Numbered from the stretch's first letter, positions 32,663 through 43,660 are shown. The stretch: 52,073 nt of DNA from an uncultured Clostridia bacterium (GCA_949280815.1 CASDJM010000009.1:1-52073); one strand, 5' to 3'. Notes: generated from the letters alone by a model not told the origin. Numbers and translations are program-made.

Positions 32663-33064
32663 TTATTTTCTTTTTGCCTTTACAAATACTACTGCTAATA
32701 TTACACTACTCATTGCTACCAATATTAAAATTGCATTTCCTACTACATTGATTCCAGCTTGAGGAATTATGGTTGGTTTTTCTACTCGTTTCTTGGTCTC
32801 TGTTTTAACTTCTATTGGTGCTTTTTCTGTGTTTTCAGTATTTGATTTTTCCATTTCTAGTTCATCCGCTGAAAGAAATTCTTTTATTTCTTCATATTGT
32901 CTTAAATTTTCTATTCTTAAACCTTCAATATCAACAACTAACGTATCCAAATTTGGTAAAGTAGAAACTAAAAGTATCAAATCCTTCATATCTTTTATAT
33001 TTTTAATTGGTGAACTTCTCAAACTTAAATCTGTAACACTTTTTTTATTTTCTAAAAATGACAC
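32663..33064 (-). pseudogene. C-terminal remnant of an LRR surface protein
   Basis: 133 codons from a GTG without a ribosome binding site. The first half is leucine-rich-repeat-like (SVTDLSLRSSPIKNIKDMKD; LPNLDTLVVDIEGLRIENL). An acidic/Lys linker follows, and the end IPQAG, hydrophobic stretch, KAKRK looks like a sortase-type wall anchor with a variant motif. A normal LRR surface protein needs a signal peptide and more repeats, so the 5' part is lost; the frame stays open only about ten codons further (to a stop near 33092). It may still be a small membrane protein. Confidence 0.5.
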
Positions 33065-33180
33065 ATCTGATAATTGTAACCGAAATTCTAATCATCACTA
33101 ATTCAAGAATTTTCTAGCACGCTACTTACCCATAATTCGCTAATGTTCCTATTGTAAGAAATCCTAGTAATTCGTATACT

Positions 33181-33228
33181 TATCTTCTAGGTATAGTTAT
33201 CTAACAGTAACAACTTTCCTAGAAGATA
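33181..33228. other. Hairpin downstream of gap
   Basis: TATCTTCTAGG (33181-33191) pairs perfectly with CCTAGAAGATA (33218-33228) around a 26-base loop with TAACAGTAAC. It directly follows the gap terminator on the minus strand. Confidence 0.5.
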
Positions 33229-33268
33229 AAAAATATCCCAGCTAGTTATTTACTAACCAAGATATTTT
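33228..33268 (-). terminator. Terminator of gap
   Basis: On the minus strand GAAAATATC...GTTA-loop-TAAC...GATATTTT then U-run; arms AAAATATC (33230-33237) and GATATTTT (33261-33268). Confidence 0.65.
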
Positions 33269-33276
33269 CCAATTTA

Positions 33277-34296
<1,020 letters not shown>

Positions 34297-34341
34297 TTAC
34301 ATTTCATTATATATAGTATTACCCAAATTCTTTGAGCAAAT

Positions 34342-34365
34342 CCATTTTATACCAAAAAAGAATAC
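34342..34365. repeat. 24-bp repeat shared with the carB terminator
   Basis: Identical to 27440-27463. Here it lies in the upstream region of gap, without the terminator stem. Confidence 0.6.
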
Positions 34366-34390
34366 ATTGCAAGCATTTTTTTAATTTTCG

Positions 34391-34426
34391 AAATGGCGAC
34401 TTTGGGACAGGCACAAACTCGCCATT
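34391..34426 (-). repeat. REP-like GTCCC hairpin, copy 7 (left of RAYT)
   Basis: AAATGGCGACTTTG (34391-34404) and CAAACTCGCCATTT (34413-34426) pair with one mismatch; on the minus strand the loop ends GTGCCTGTCCC... before the arm. Six bases from the transposase stop codon. Confidence 0.8.
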
Positions 34427-34432
34427 TACTTA

Positions 34433-35245
34433 TCATTTATTTTTATTTTCTTTCGTATAAGCTCTCTGTATCATTCTAATATTAATCCCTAATATTCTTG
34501 CTATTTGCGTTTGTGTTACCCCATTAAACTTTCTAATCTTCTGTATAATTTCATCTCTATCATTCGTATCATACTTTTGTATTTCTTGAACATTATAAAT
34601 TTTCAAATCTTTTTTTATAAAATAAATTACCTCTTCATCTGTCAATTTATTCCTCATTTCATATTCTAATAATTCAATACTTTCTTGAAAATTCAAAGCT
34701 TTTTTATTAAATTTAAAAAATTCTTTTCTAGCTTGCCCTTTATCTAATGAAAACATTTTTAAAATTATCCCTGTATCTACTATTTTATCCTCTTTTTTTA
34801 ATTTTTCTCCCTCAAAATATTCCAAATAACTACTCCACTTATATTGATTCATCTGGCTAATTCCTGCTTTTACTGGATTTTGATGAATATATCTAACTAA
34901 ATCTAACATATAATGATTATCTTCAACATTTTTACTTTGAAATCGATTTTCGAATACATGACCTACTCTTTCATATTTTTTGTTAAAATAATTGGCATAA
35001 CTAGTTGCCATACTATGAATAATTTGGGATAATTTTTGATTTTTATCTTTGATTTCTAAATGAATATGATTTGGCATTAAAACATATGAATATAATTGAT
35101 ATAAAAAATTCTTCTTCGTTTTTCTAATAATATCTTGAAATTCTAAATAATCCTTTTCTTCAAAAAAAATATCTTGTTTATTAATTCCTCTTAGCATGCA
35201 GTGATATACCTTGCTATGGCTTTTCCTTCTGGGCTGTCTTGGCAA
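34433..35245 (-). CDS. REP-associated tyrosine transposase (RAYT, Y1/HUH)
   Basis: 270 residues from TTG 35245, supported by AAGGAGG eight bases upstream. The Y1 HUH signature is HIH at 60-62 (VLMPNHIHLE) with the likely nucleophile Tyr119 in RYIHQNP. GHVFENRFQSK near 95-105 is conserved. The C-terminus has a helix-turn-helix (GVTQTQIARILGIN, near 243-256). RAYTs act on single-stranded DNA of REP hairpins and may spread them; they are usually single-copy and flanked by REPs. Here matching hairpins lie on both sides (34391 and 35416), fitting that role. Confidence 0.92.
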   Translation of the reverse strand: MPRQPRRKSHSKVYHCMLRGINKQDIFFEEKDYLEFQDIIRKTKKNFLYQLYSYVLMPNHIHLEIKDKNQKLSQIIHSMATSYANYFNKKYERVGHVFENRFQSKNVEDNHYMLDLVRYIHQNPVKAGISQMNQYKWSSYLEYFEGEKLKKEDKIVDTGIILKMFSLDKGQARKEFFKFNKKALNFQESIELLEYEMRNKLTDEEVIYFIKKDLKIYNVQEIQKYDTNDRDEIIQKIRKFNGVTQTQIARILGINIRMIQRAYTKENKNK

Positions 35246-35415
35246 TCAATTAACCTCCTTACATATAATATTTGATATAGATACCATAAAAAGAGTATAG
35301 CACATTTTTCTCTATTTTGCTATACTTTTTTACATTTGTTTACATTTTAATTTTACCTATTTCTCACTATACCAGCAAATAGTAAAACAATATCTACGTT
35401 AAATTATTTCTGTGA

Positions 35416-35446
35416 TGGCGAGTTTGGGACAGGCACAAACTCGCCA
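35416..35446 (-). repeat. REP-like GTCCC hairpin, copy 8
   Basis: TGGCGAGTTTG (35416-35426) pairs perfectly with CAAACTCGCCA (35436-35446); GGGACAGGCA between. Same stem and orientation as copy 7; followed by a second CTCGCCAC. Confidence 0.85.
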
Positions 35447-35460
35447 CCTCGCCACTTAAC

Positions 35461-37422
35461 CTACTCCATCAACTTCTCTAATACAATGATAAACATAGCA
35501 TGAGACCAACCAAGACCTAAAACCCAATTTGGTTGCAATGTATTATTGTCTACTTGTTCGCCTAAAAGGCTATGATTTCCTACTGTTTTTACGACAAAGT
35601 CAAAGGCTTCTTTTGCTTTTTTCCTTTCGCCTGTTTCTAAGTAATATAATGTCATCCATAGATTGGCAATTGGCCATGGATTACCATTTCTATAATGGTC
35701 CCCTTCAAATCTTTGATAGCCTCCTGTGTAAGTTCTTAATGATAAGTTGATTCTTTCGATTGTATTTACAATTTTCTTTTCTTTTGGTTTGAATACTTGG
35801 AATGGTGTAACCGCTCCTACCATACTAATGTCCATTTTTTGGTCTTCTGTGTTTCTTAAATAAGTTTTCTTTTCTTCGTCATACATATTTTGATTGATGT
35901 ATTTTTTGATTTCTGTTTGTAATTTTTCTAATTCTCTCTCACTTTTTACTATTTTTTCGTCTTTTAATCGATTGTTTTCAAAGTCAGAAGTTTTACCTCC
36001 TAGTATTCTATAAATCCTCATAATACACTCAAAAGCAGCATAAATACTAGCTAAAGAATACAAATGGGTTCCCTCATTCATTTCCCATAAATCATAACTT
36101 ACGTGATATTTATGACCTTGATGATTAATGCTTGCTTCGATTTCTTGTTTTACTTTATCTTGATCATGTTCATCTTGACCTTCTATGTCTAGCCAATGTT
36201 TCACATATCTTTTTAAAAAATCTATTGCTTTTTCACACATTTGTAAATTGTCTTTTAAAAATTTTTCTGATTTTGTATATTGATAATGTTCATATACACC
36301 ATACACAACACTTGCTGTTTCATCAATTTGATAGCCCCAAGCTGGTGCCAATTTTCCATCTGTAAAAAATCTTTGCTCCCACATTCCATTTTTACTTTGT
36401 GTTTTTTTGCAAAATACTTTATAAAATTTATCAGTTTCTTTTTCCATTTTTAAAATATCCATTGCTTTTGTCATAAATACAGCATCTCTTGTCCAACAAT
36501 AAGCATATCTTCCACATTGTGCAAAGTTTTCATCTACTTCTGCTGAAGCAATAATTCCTCCTGTCTCTGGATTAGTTAATAGTGGGAATAGCAAAATACT
36601 TCTTTTATAAATATCATAAATTTTTTCTTCATAACTATTTTCTGGTTCTCCTAAATCCAAACCATTATGTGATTTTACATATTTTCTCCAATAGGCTTTT
36701 GTATTACCATATTCTTTGTTCAAATCTATCTTTTTAATTCTATGAATTTCTCTTTCGATTTCCGATATATTCTTATTTTCGCCAATCACTATGCAAATTT
36801 CTAACGTTTTCTTTTCTTGTGGTCGAATCACTCCTAAATCATAGCAAATGCTAGTATCATTTGACATACCTATATAATCTTTGTCATAAATTTCCCCTCT
36901 TTTGATTGTTTCTTTGCTGCCATTAATTTGATATCTAGCCAATTTATGTCCTTTCGCAAAAGTTGAAAAAGTGAAATCATGGGCATATTGCATCATACCT
37001 CCATCTATGATTTTACAACTCACATGATTGTTATAATCTGACAGTAACTCAGAATGAATATAAAACGCTGTTTCTAAATCAATTTTACCATCATTTAAGA
37101 AAACGTATTTTTTCACTAATACATTTTCCTTTATCATAATATAATCAGTTTGAATAATTTTTAGATTAAAATAAGTATTCGTCACTTCGGTATTCAATAT
37201 ATTAGTATCTGCATCATAATACTGTTGATAAACATTATTAATATCATCATGCAAATAAATCAAATCTGAATTGTTGATTTTTACTCCTGTATGAAAATAA
37301 TCTACATACTGTCTGCTATCTTTACTTGGGAAATAAATTCTTTGCATTTCTCCTTTCCCTGTAAAAGTTGCTAGCATATTTTTATTTCCAATCATTGCTT
37401 CATTAAAATACTTATTTTCCAT
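35461..37422 (-). CDS. Glycoside hydrolase family 15 (glucoamylase-like)
   Basis: 653 residues, cytosolic (no signal). An N-terminal beta-rich domain (1-270) precedes an (alpha/alpha)6 barrel. GRYAYCWTRDAVFMTKAMD (near 310) is the GH15 substrate-site signature, WEMNEGTHLYSLASIYAAFE (near 447) carries a catalytic Glu, and WVLGLGWSHAMFI closes the barrel. The family hydrolyses alpha-glucosides, including glucoamylase, trehalase and isomaltose-type activities; which one is unclear. It lies between two inverted copies of the same REP hairpin (35416 and 37447), alone in its unit. Confidence 0.88.
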   Translation of the reverse strand: MENKYFNEAMIGNKNMLATFTGKGEMQRIYFPSKDSRQYVDYFHTGVKINNSDLIYLHDDINNVYQQYYDADTNILNTEVTNTYFNLKIIQTDYIMIKENVLVKKYVFLNDGKIDLETAFYIHSELLSDYNNHVSCKIIDGGMMQYAHDFTFSTFAKGHKLARYQINGSKETIKRGEIYDKDYIGMSNDTSICYDLGVIRPQEKKTLEICIVIGENKNISEIEREIHRIKKIDLNKEYGNTKAYWRKYVKSHNGLDLGEPENSYEEKIYDIYKRSILLFPLLTNPETGGIIASAEVDENFAQCGRYAYCWTRDAVFMTKAMDILKMEKETDKFYKVFCKKTQSKNGMWEQRFFTDGKLAPAWGYQIDETASVVYGVYEHYQYTKSEKFLKDNLQMCEKAIDFLKRYVKHWLDIEGQDEHDQDKVKQEIEASINHQGHKYHVSYDLWEMNEGTHLYSLASIYAAFECIMRIYRILGGKTSDFENNRLKDEKIVKSERELEKLQTEIKKYINQNMYDEEKKTYLRNTEDQKMDISMVGAVTPFQVFKPKEKKIVNTIERINLSLRTYTGGYQRFEGDHYRNGNPWPIANLWMTLYYLETGERKKAKEAFDFVVKTVGNHSLLGEQVDNNTLQPNWVLGLGWSHAMFIIVLEKLME

Positions 37423-37446
37423 CTTTTTCTCCTTTGGTTTATCTCA

Positions 37447-37477
37447 TGGCGAGTTTGTGCCTGTCCCAAACTCGCCA
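37447..37477 (+). repeat. REP-like GTCCC hairpin, copy 9
   Basis: TGGCGAGTTTG (37447-37457) pairs with CAAACTCGCCA (37467-37477); loop TGCCTGTCC(C). Inverted relative to copies 7 and 8. Confidence 0.85.
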
Positions 37478-37478
37478 C

Positions 37479-39133
37479 TCATCCTTCTATTACGTTTAAA
37501 ATTTGTTTTTCTAGGTCTTTGATTTTCTCATTAATTCTAAATATATCTTCATCTTTTAGATTATTATCGTTAATATCTTGTCTTACATAGCTGTCCATGT
37601 CTTTGATTTCCTCTTTTAATTTTTCTAATCTTCCTATGACTTCTGTTCTTAATGTTTTGTTTATTTTTCTTTCTATTTTATGAGTCATTTCTATTTTGTC
37701 TTCGATGCCATTGATTTCATAGGTTTCTCCAAATTCTGGAATGGTAACTCCAATTCCGTGCATCTGTTTCTATTTTTTGTGCTAATATATCTTGTGATTC
37801 TTCTTCTCCATGTACTAGGAAGATATGTTTTGGTTTGTCGATAAAAGAATAGATAAAGTCCATAAGTCCTTCTTGGTCTGCATGACCTGAATATCCTTCG
37901 ATATATTCGATTCTAGCATTTACAGCTATTTCTTCTCCAAATATTTTTACTGTTTTAGCACCATTTACAATGCTATATCCTAAAGTTCCTGGTGCTTGAT
38001 AGCCAACAAATAGTATGGTAGATTTTGAATTCCATAGATTATGTTTTAGATGATGTTTAATTCTTCCCACATCACACATACCGACTTGCTGATATGATAA
38101 TACTTGGCGTGTTGTCTTCATTTAAGGCTTTTGATTCATCTGCAGTTTGTGTAAATTTTAGACCTGGAAATTCAAGTGGATTATCACCTTTCATGATTTC
38201 TTCTTGAATTTGCTCTTCAAAAAGATTGGTATTTTCTCTAAATACTTCTGTTGCTGATATGGCTAATGGGCTATCTACATAAACATTTGACCTCATTAAA
38301 GTTTTATATTTTCTTCTAAATTCTTGGTCATCTTTTGTCTCTTTTAATTTATTGAGTTCATATAAAATTTCTTGCGTCCTTCCAACAGCAAAAGAAGGGA
38401 TTACTACACTTCCTTCATTATCTAATGTTTCTGATACGATATCTAAGAAAAGTTCTGCTTTTTCGTCATTTCTTAAATGCATTCTACTTCCATAGGTAGA
38501 CTCCATTATTAAATAATCAGCGCTTTCTATCATCGTTGGTGAATCCAATAGAGGAATATCACTATTTCCTAAATCCCCTGTAAATACAGTTTTTGTTTCT
38601 TTTCCTTCTTCTTTTGTCCATAACTCAATGATACTAGATCCTAACATATGTCCTGCATCATTAAATCTAACATGAATATCTGGTGTAATTTCTACAATTT
38701 CATCATATTGTACTGGTTCAAAAATTTCCAAACACCTTGCTGCTTCTTCTGCCGTGTATAACGGTGGAATTTCACTTTCCCCTTTTCTTTTTCTCTTTCG
38801 ATTTTTCCATTCATTTTCCATTTCTTGAATATGTCCACTATCTGGCAACATTAAAGCACATAAGTCGCAGGTTGCTTTATGGGCATAAATCTTATTTCTG
38901 AAACCTTGATCATATAATTTGGGTATTCTTCCTGAATGGTCTATATGAGCATGCGTTAATAGCATAAAATCAATGTCATTTGGATTGAACTCAAATTCTT
39001 CAGCATTTTGTAATTCTAATTCTGCTTTTCCTTGCCACATTCCACAATCTACTAAAAATTTCTTTCCACAAGCTTCGACTAAAAAGTTAGAACCTGTAAC
39101 CGTTCTGGTTGCTCCTAAAAATGTAACTTTCAT
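37479..39133 (-). pseudogene. MBL-fold/beta-CASP RNA-processing nuclease, two frameshifts
   Basis: Three consecutive frames together give one protein of about 550 residues. Frame 1 (from ATG 39133) has the metallo-beta-lactamase motif HAHIDH (61-66), DAGHMLGS and the beta-CASP region up to IIISAS. Frame 2 resumes GMCDVGRIKHHLKHNLWN, EGYSGHADQEG and HIFLVHGEEES; frame 3 resumes GVTIPEFGETYEI and an acidic coiled tail. The first break is one extra base at AGT-C-GGT ATG near 38092, the second one extra base near 37755. Relatives are RNA exo/endonucleases. Either a dead gene or two sequence errors. Confidence 0.8.
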
Positions 39134-39240
39134 TCATCTATCACCCTTCCTATACAAAAACACAGTAATGTCAGTACGCCGTGCTTTAAATTAAAAATAA
39201 AGTGCAACAACGCAAATCGCAATCATTTTTTCAAACTCTT

Positions 39241-40824
39241 TTAATTAAAAATCTTAACTTTCTTATTCATTTTAAATGTTAAATCTTTTTTATTTAAACT
39301 ATCTGTACCTTTAATTTCTCTCTTTTCTTCAAATACGTTTTCATCAAAAAGTTGAACATAGTATTTGTCATTTTCCTTTATTAATTTAATATATAAATCT
39401 TCTAAATTAATAACTCTAACATAAAAAATATTTTTTAAAATTTGATAATCAATTTCTTTTTCATTAGAAAAAACATCAATTAATTTTAATTCTTGTGCTT
39501 TTTTTAATAATAACATCTCTACTTTTTTCATTTGCATTTCTATTTCTTCTATTTGACCAATTGACTTTTTATCATCAAAAGGTAGCAAACAGTAATATCG
39601 AAATCCATAAATAAGTTTCATCAATTCTGATTTGGTGTCTACTTTCTTTATCTTTGACTGATAACATAATAGAAACACTTTTTGTAATCTTATAATAATA
39701 GTATCAATTGCCTTTTGCAAATCTTTTATATTCAATAGTTTCAAATATTTTTCTTTCGCTTCTAGTTCCCTTTTATATTCTACAAATTTATGAGGATTCA
39801 ATAAAATATTTAATTTTTCTATTTTTTCTATTTTTTCTTCTCGTTCATCTGCCATCATCTTAGACAATATTTTAACACTAAAGATTTTTTCCTGTACTGG
39901 TAAATATTTATTTCTTTTTTCATACTCTTCCTGTAACATATCTCTATTATTTAGTGTTTCGTCCATTCGTTTAATTTCTTTTGTCAATTTAAGTTTTTCT
40001 TTCGTAATTTCTTGCACAAATTTTTGATTATCCTCTATTTTTCCTAACTTTAATTCAACTTCTCTTTTTTCTTTTTGTAACTGACTTTTTAATGTTTGAT
40101 TATATCGAACAGCTAACAACACAGATACAACATTTAAAAGCTCTATTAATTTTTCTTGTGGTTTTTCTCCATATAATTTTTCCAATCTATTTTTAAAAGA
40201 CTCAAAATAGTCCATTATATATTCTGTATTTTTAATCCAATCATCTAAAAATTCGTATCCTACTAATATTCTAATATTTTGATAAACAATATTATGATAA
40301 ATACTTTCGATTTCTCTTGGAATGGTCGTCCACGAGTAACCATTAAAGTCACGCATTGGTTCAACGGTATCAATATTATTTCCTACATTGATTAAATCAG
40401 ATAGTGTTTTATTAATCACATAATAATTGTCTTTAATGATTTTTTCATTTTTATCAATTTTGGAAATACAATATAATAATTTTCTTTCAATGGGATAACA
40501 TATAATTCTTTTTTTAGTTTTTTCGACTAAGAAAGTTTTATTGCCTAATATTTTGCTCTCTTTTGAATTTAATTTTATAACTTTTATATCATTACAATTA
40601 TTTTTAATACTATCAATGATAGATTGGATAAAAGCTTCCTTGTCTTTTACATTTGGCTTGACTTTTTCGTAATCTTTGTAAGCGGTCTCTATTTTATACA
40701 AAATACTAAGAAGAATACTCTTTGTGTTTTCATTAAAGTATTTCTTCTCTAAAACTTTTTCCAATTCATTATTATAATCTTTTTTCACAAGTTTATCTAA
40801 AAACTTATCTGTCTTCTTTTGCAA
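39241..40824 (-). CDS. Uncharacterised 527-residue coiled-coil protein
   Basis: 527 residues, Lys/Glu/Ile-rich, no signal or membrane segment. Coiled-coil stretches lie near 240-345 (LQKEKREVELKLGKIEDNQK onward; EKIEKIEKLNILLNPHKFVE) and 425-445. The N-terminal half is more globular, with GYSWTTIPREIESIYHNIVY near 163-182. Function not recognised. The gene is intact and long, codon use is like the neighbours, and HP-II copy 4 lies just upstream, separating it from ftsK. A cytoplasmic structural role is only a guess. Confidence 0.6.
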   Translation of the reverse strand: MQKKTDKFLDKLVKKDYNNELEKVLEKKYFNENTKSILLSILYKIETAYKDYEKVKPNVKDKEAFIQSIIDSIKNNCNDIKVIKLNSKESKILGNKTFLVEKTKKRIICYPIERKLLYCISKIDKNEKIIKDNYYVINKTLSDLINVGNNIDTVEPMRDFNGYSWTTIPREIESIYHNIVYQNIRILVGYEFLDDWIKNTEYIMDYFESFKNRLEKLYGEKPQEKLIELLNVVSVLLAVRYNQTLKSQLQKEKREVELKLGKIEDNQKFVQEITKEKLKLTKEIKRMDETLNNRDMLQEEYEKRNKYLPVQEKIFSVKILSKMMADEREEKIEKIEKLNILLNPHKFVEYKRELEAKEKYLKLLNIKDLQKAIDTIIIRLQKVFLLCYQSKIKKVDTKSELMKLIYGFRYYCLLPFDDKKSIGQIEEIEMQMKKVEMLLLKKAQELKLIDVFSNEKEIDYQILKNIFYVRVINLEDLYIKLIKENDKYYVQLFDENVFEEKREIKGTDSLNKKDLTFKMNKKVKIFN

Positions 40825-40869
40825 AATTTTTCTCCTTTCAAAAGAGATTGAGAAACATTCCCAATACTG

Positions 40870-41068
40870 TTAACTTAAGGTGTAATATATTATTTTTGCA
40901 ACACCGTGTAAGCGACCAGCTATGCATACTGCCACTGTAACAAGCAAAGCTTTAACAGTGGACAGCAAAACGAGCCTATGGCAAGTAGCATTGGAGCAAT
41001 CTACCATTCTAAAATCAGGTGGTTGCGACACACAAGGTGTAAAAAAATAATATAACACCTTAAGTTAA
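40870..41068 (+). repeat. HP-II repeat, copy 4
   Basis: Perfect outer stem TTAACTTAAGGTGT/ACACCTTAAGTTAA (40870-40883 with 41055-41068), continued after a 2-base bulge by 12 more pairs. Core: GTAAGCGACCAGCTATGCAT, CTGCCACTGT/ACAGTGGACAG around AACAAGCAAAGCTTTA, then AGCAAAACGAGCC and GTTGCGACACACAAGG. Confidence 0.75.
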
Positions 41069-41084
41069 TCGCATTAGAAACATT

Positions 41085-43592
41085 CTAGCTCCCTGTTTGT
41101 TCTGCTTCCTCACTCGTTCCCATTTTTAGCTCATTCCATTTTTCCAAAGTCATCAGTACCTCTCTTGGTTTACTACCTTGGTAGCCAGAGATAACACCTC
41201 TTTCTTCCATTTGATCAATAATTCTTCCTGCTCTTGCATAACCCACTTTAAATCTTCTCTGAATAAAAGATGTAGAAGCTTGTCCTGTCTCTACAACCGT
41301 TTGAATAGCCTCCATTAAAAATGGATCAGTATCGTCATCTTCCGCTGATTCTTGTGCTATTTCTTTATCTGTTTTATTACCATTTTCAATACTTTCTAAA
41401 ATATCTTCACTGTATGTAGCTGTACCATTTGATTTTACAAAATCTACTATTTTTTCCACTTCATCATCTGTAACAAAGGCACCTTGTACTCTGGATGGTT
41501 TTGGTGCACCTGATGGAAAGTATAACATATCACCCTTTCCAAGTAGTTTTTCAGCACCTATACTATCCAAAATCGTCCTAGAGTCCACTTGTGATGATAC
41601 AGCAAATGCTATTCTGGATGGTACATTTGCTTTGATTAGTCCCGTGATAACATCTACTGATGGTCTTTGTGTTGCAATAACCAAGTGCATTCCTGCCGCT
41701 CTTGCTTTTTGTGCTAATCGACAAATAGCATCTTCTACATCGCCTTTCGCTACCATCATTAAATCCGCTAACTCGTCTACAATGATAACAATTTGTGGCA
41801 ATTGTCCTAATTCTTCCTCATTTTCAATCGCTTTATTATAGCCTTTTAAGTCTCTTACTCCTTTTTCAGCAAACAAATTATATCGATTATCCATTTCTTG
41901 TACCGCCCATGCTAACGCTCCTGCTGCTTTCCTTGGGTCTGTTACCACTGGGATTAACAAATGTGGTATTCCATTATAAACAGATAATTCTACTACTTTA
42001 GGGTCTACCATAACAAATTTAACTTCACTTGGTTTGGCATGATAAATTATACTAGTAATAATTGTGTTAATACACACACTCTTTCCAGAACCTGTTGAAC
42101 CAGCAATTAATACGTGTGGCATTTTAGCAATATCTGCTAATTGCACATTTCCTGCTACATCTTTCCCTAATGCAATTGCTAATCTAGATTCGCAATCTCT
42201 AAAAACATCACTATCTAACACTTCTCTTAAATGCACCGCTTCTCTTTCTGTATTTGGTACTTCAATACCAACTGCTTGCTTACCTGGTATTGGTGCTTCA
42301 ATTCTAATCGTCTCTGCTGCTAGATTAAGAGCAATATCATCTGCCAAATTAGCAATCTTGCTAACACGTACTCCCTCAGCTGGTTTCAACTCATATCTTG
42401 TAATAGCTGGTCCAACAGAAACATTTTCTACTTTAGCTGAAACACCAAAACTATGTAGTGTTTTTTGTAATTTTGTTGCTGTATCTGTTAAGGCTTTTGC
42501 TCCACCCTTTAATGTTCTTTTACTAGGTTTACTTAGAATTTCTATTGGTGGATATTCATAATGTTCATCTTCCACTGTCATAGCATGCTCTAATTGTAAA
42601 ACCGCTTTTGTTTTGTCCTCTTTTTGTTCCTCTACATCTTTAAATAAATTACTTTCAATAACATCTGGTTGTGCTTCTGGCTGTATTTCTGGTTGTATAT
42701 TGGGTTGTATTTCTGGCTCGTCGTCATCAATTTCTGGCACTTGCATTTTTCTTCTTTCTTTTCTTGCTTGTAATTTAGACTGTTTCGTTAATGGTTCTAA
42801 ATCCTCTCCACTATGGTCATATTTCTTCAAACCAACCTTTTCTTCTTCGCTATCTACAAATTCTCCTCCAAAATTAATATTGATTTGTTCATTCATCTGA
42901 GCTTTCTCTTGTTTTGCTAATTCTTTTTGTGCTAATCGCTCTTCCCTTTCTCGTCTTCTACGTTGTGCTGGTGTCTCTCTCTCTTCTTTTTCTGCTTGTT
43001 TACGCATTTCTTCTCTCTCTGCCATTCTTTCTTCTTTTCTCTCTGCCACATCATCTAACCATTTACTAATCCATTCTGATAAATTAATTCCAAAAGTAAA
43101 TACGACTAATATTATTGCAATTCCCAAACAAAGAATAATAGCCCCAATATTTCCTAGTAATTTCGTAAGAGGTACTGCTCCACAAGAGCCAATGGAACCT
43201 CCTCCTTTACCTTGTGAACCTAAAATATAAGCATCTTTTACTACTTCTGATAGTTCTTTATTGTTGTGTAATTCTCCAGATGAAACTTGAAATACGCTAA
43301 ACATAATAGATAAACTCACTAGTAAAATTCCATATTGTATCAATTTAGGTCTTAATTCTTCACTTCCCTCAGATGCTAATTTAATAGCAGTCACAAATAT
43401 TCCTATTGGTAATACATATTGTACGACTCCAAACAATCCACCTAATAATTCATTTAATTTTGCACCTATCACTCCTGATTTTGTATAAATTAAAACTGCT
43501 AAAAGGATACTCAATATAATCAAAGTAACTACTGTCATATCTGCTTTAGAAGCTCTATTTTTTTTCTTTTTATATTTTCTTTTTTTTGCCAT
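41085..43592 (-). CDS. ftsK: FtsK/SpoIIIE DNA translocase
   Basis: 835 residues. Four hydrophobic segments (about 20-36, 50-72, 84-101, 148-168) make a membrane domain. A long charged linker (180-345) follows, with a short repeat ([19 protein letters not shown], 292-310). The motor has Walker A GSTGSGKS (498-505) and [12 protein letters not shown], and a C-terminal gamma winged helix ends the protein (from about 765; [20 protein letters not shown]) that reads KOPS/SRS orientation sites. Pumps chromosomal DNA at the septum. FtsK and SpoIIIE cannot be told apart from this. HP-I copy 3 fills the upstream gap. Confidence 0.95.
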   Translation of the reverse strand: MAKKRKYKKKKNRASKADMTVVTLIILSILLAVLIYTKSGVIGAKLNELLGGLFGVVQYVLPIGIFVTAIKLASEGSEELRPKLIQYGILLVSLSIMFSVFQVSSGELHNNKELSEVVKDAYILGSQGKGGGSIGSCGAVPLTKLLGNIGAIILCLGIAIILVVFTFGINLSEWISKWLDDVAERKEERMAEREEMRKQAEKEERETPAQRRRREREERLAQKELAKQEKAQMNEQININFGGEFVDSEEEKVGLKKYDHSGEDLEPLTKQSKLQARKERRKMQVPEIDDDEPEIQPNIQPEIQPEAQPDVIESNLFKDVEEQKEDKTKAVLQLEHAMTVEDEHYEYPPIEILSKPSKRTLKGGAKALTDTATKLQKTLHSFGVSAKVENVSVGPAITRYELKPAEGVRVSKIANLADDIALNLAAETIRIEAPIPGKQAVGIEVPNTEREAVHLREVLDSDVFRDCESRLAIALGKDVAGNVQLADIAKMPHVLIAGSTGSGKSVCINTIITSIIYHAKPSEVKFVMVDPKVVELSVYNGIPHLLIPVVTDPRKAAGALAWAVQEMDNRYNLFAEKGVRDLKGYNKAIENEEELGQLPQIVIIVDELADLMMVAKGDVEDAICRLAQKARAAGMHLVIATQRPSVDVITGLIKANVPSRIAFAVSSQVDSRTILDSIGAEKLLGKGDMLYFPSGAPKPSRVQGAFVTDDEVEKIVDFVKSNGTATYSEDILESIENGNKTDKEIAQESAEDDDTDPFLMEAIQTVVETGQASTSFIQRRFKVGYARAGRIIDQMEERGVISGYQGSKPREVLMTLEKWNELKMGTSEEAEQTGS

Positions 43593-43660
43593 TTTTAATC
43601 CATTCCTTTCTCAAGGTAAAAACCCAGTTGGAAAAGAATTAAATTTTTCAACCTTTACTA

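Noticed and set aside
39150..39215. Further HP-II copy before the 527-residue gene's stop
   Set aside because: Only ACGCAA and short AT runs agree with the family core; no supporting stem of useful length.
40870..41058. 62-codon minus-strand frame in HP-II copy 4
   Set aside because: It is fully explained by the palindromic repeat, and no equivalent frame is kept in the other HP-II copies.
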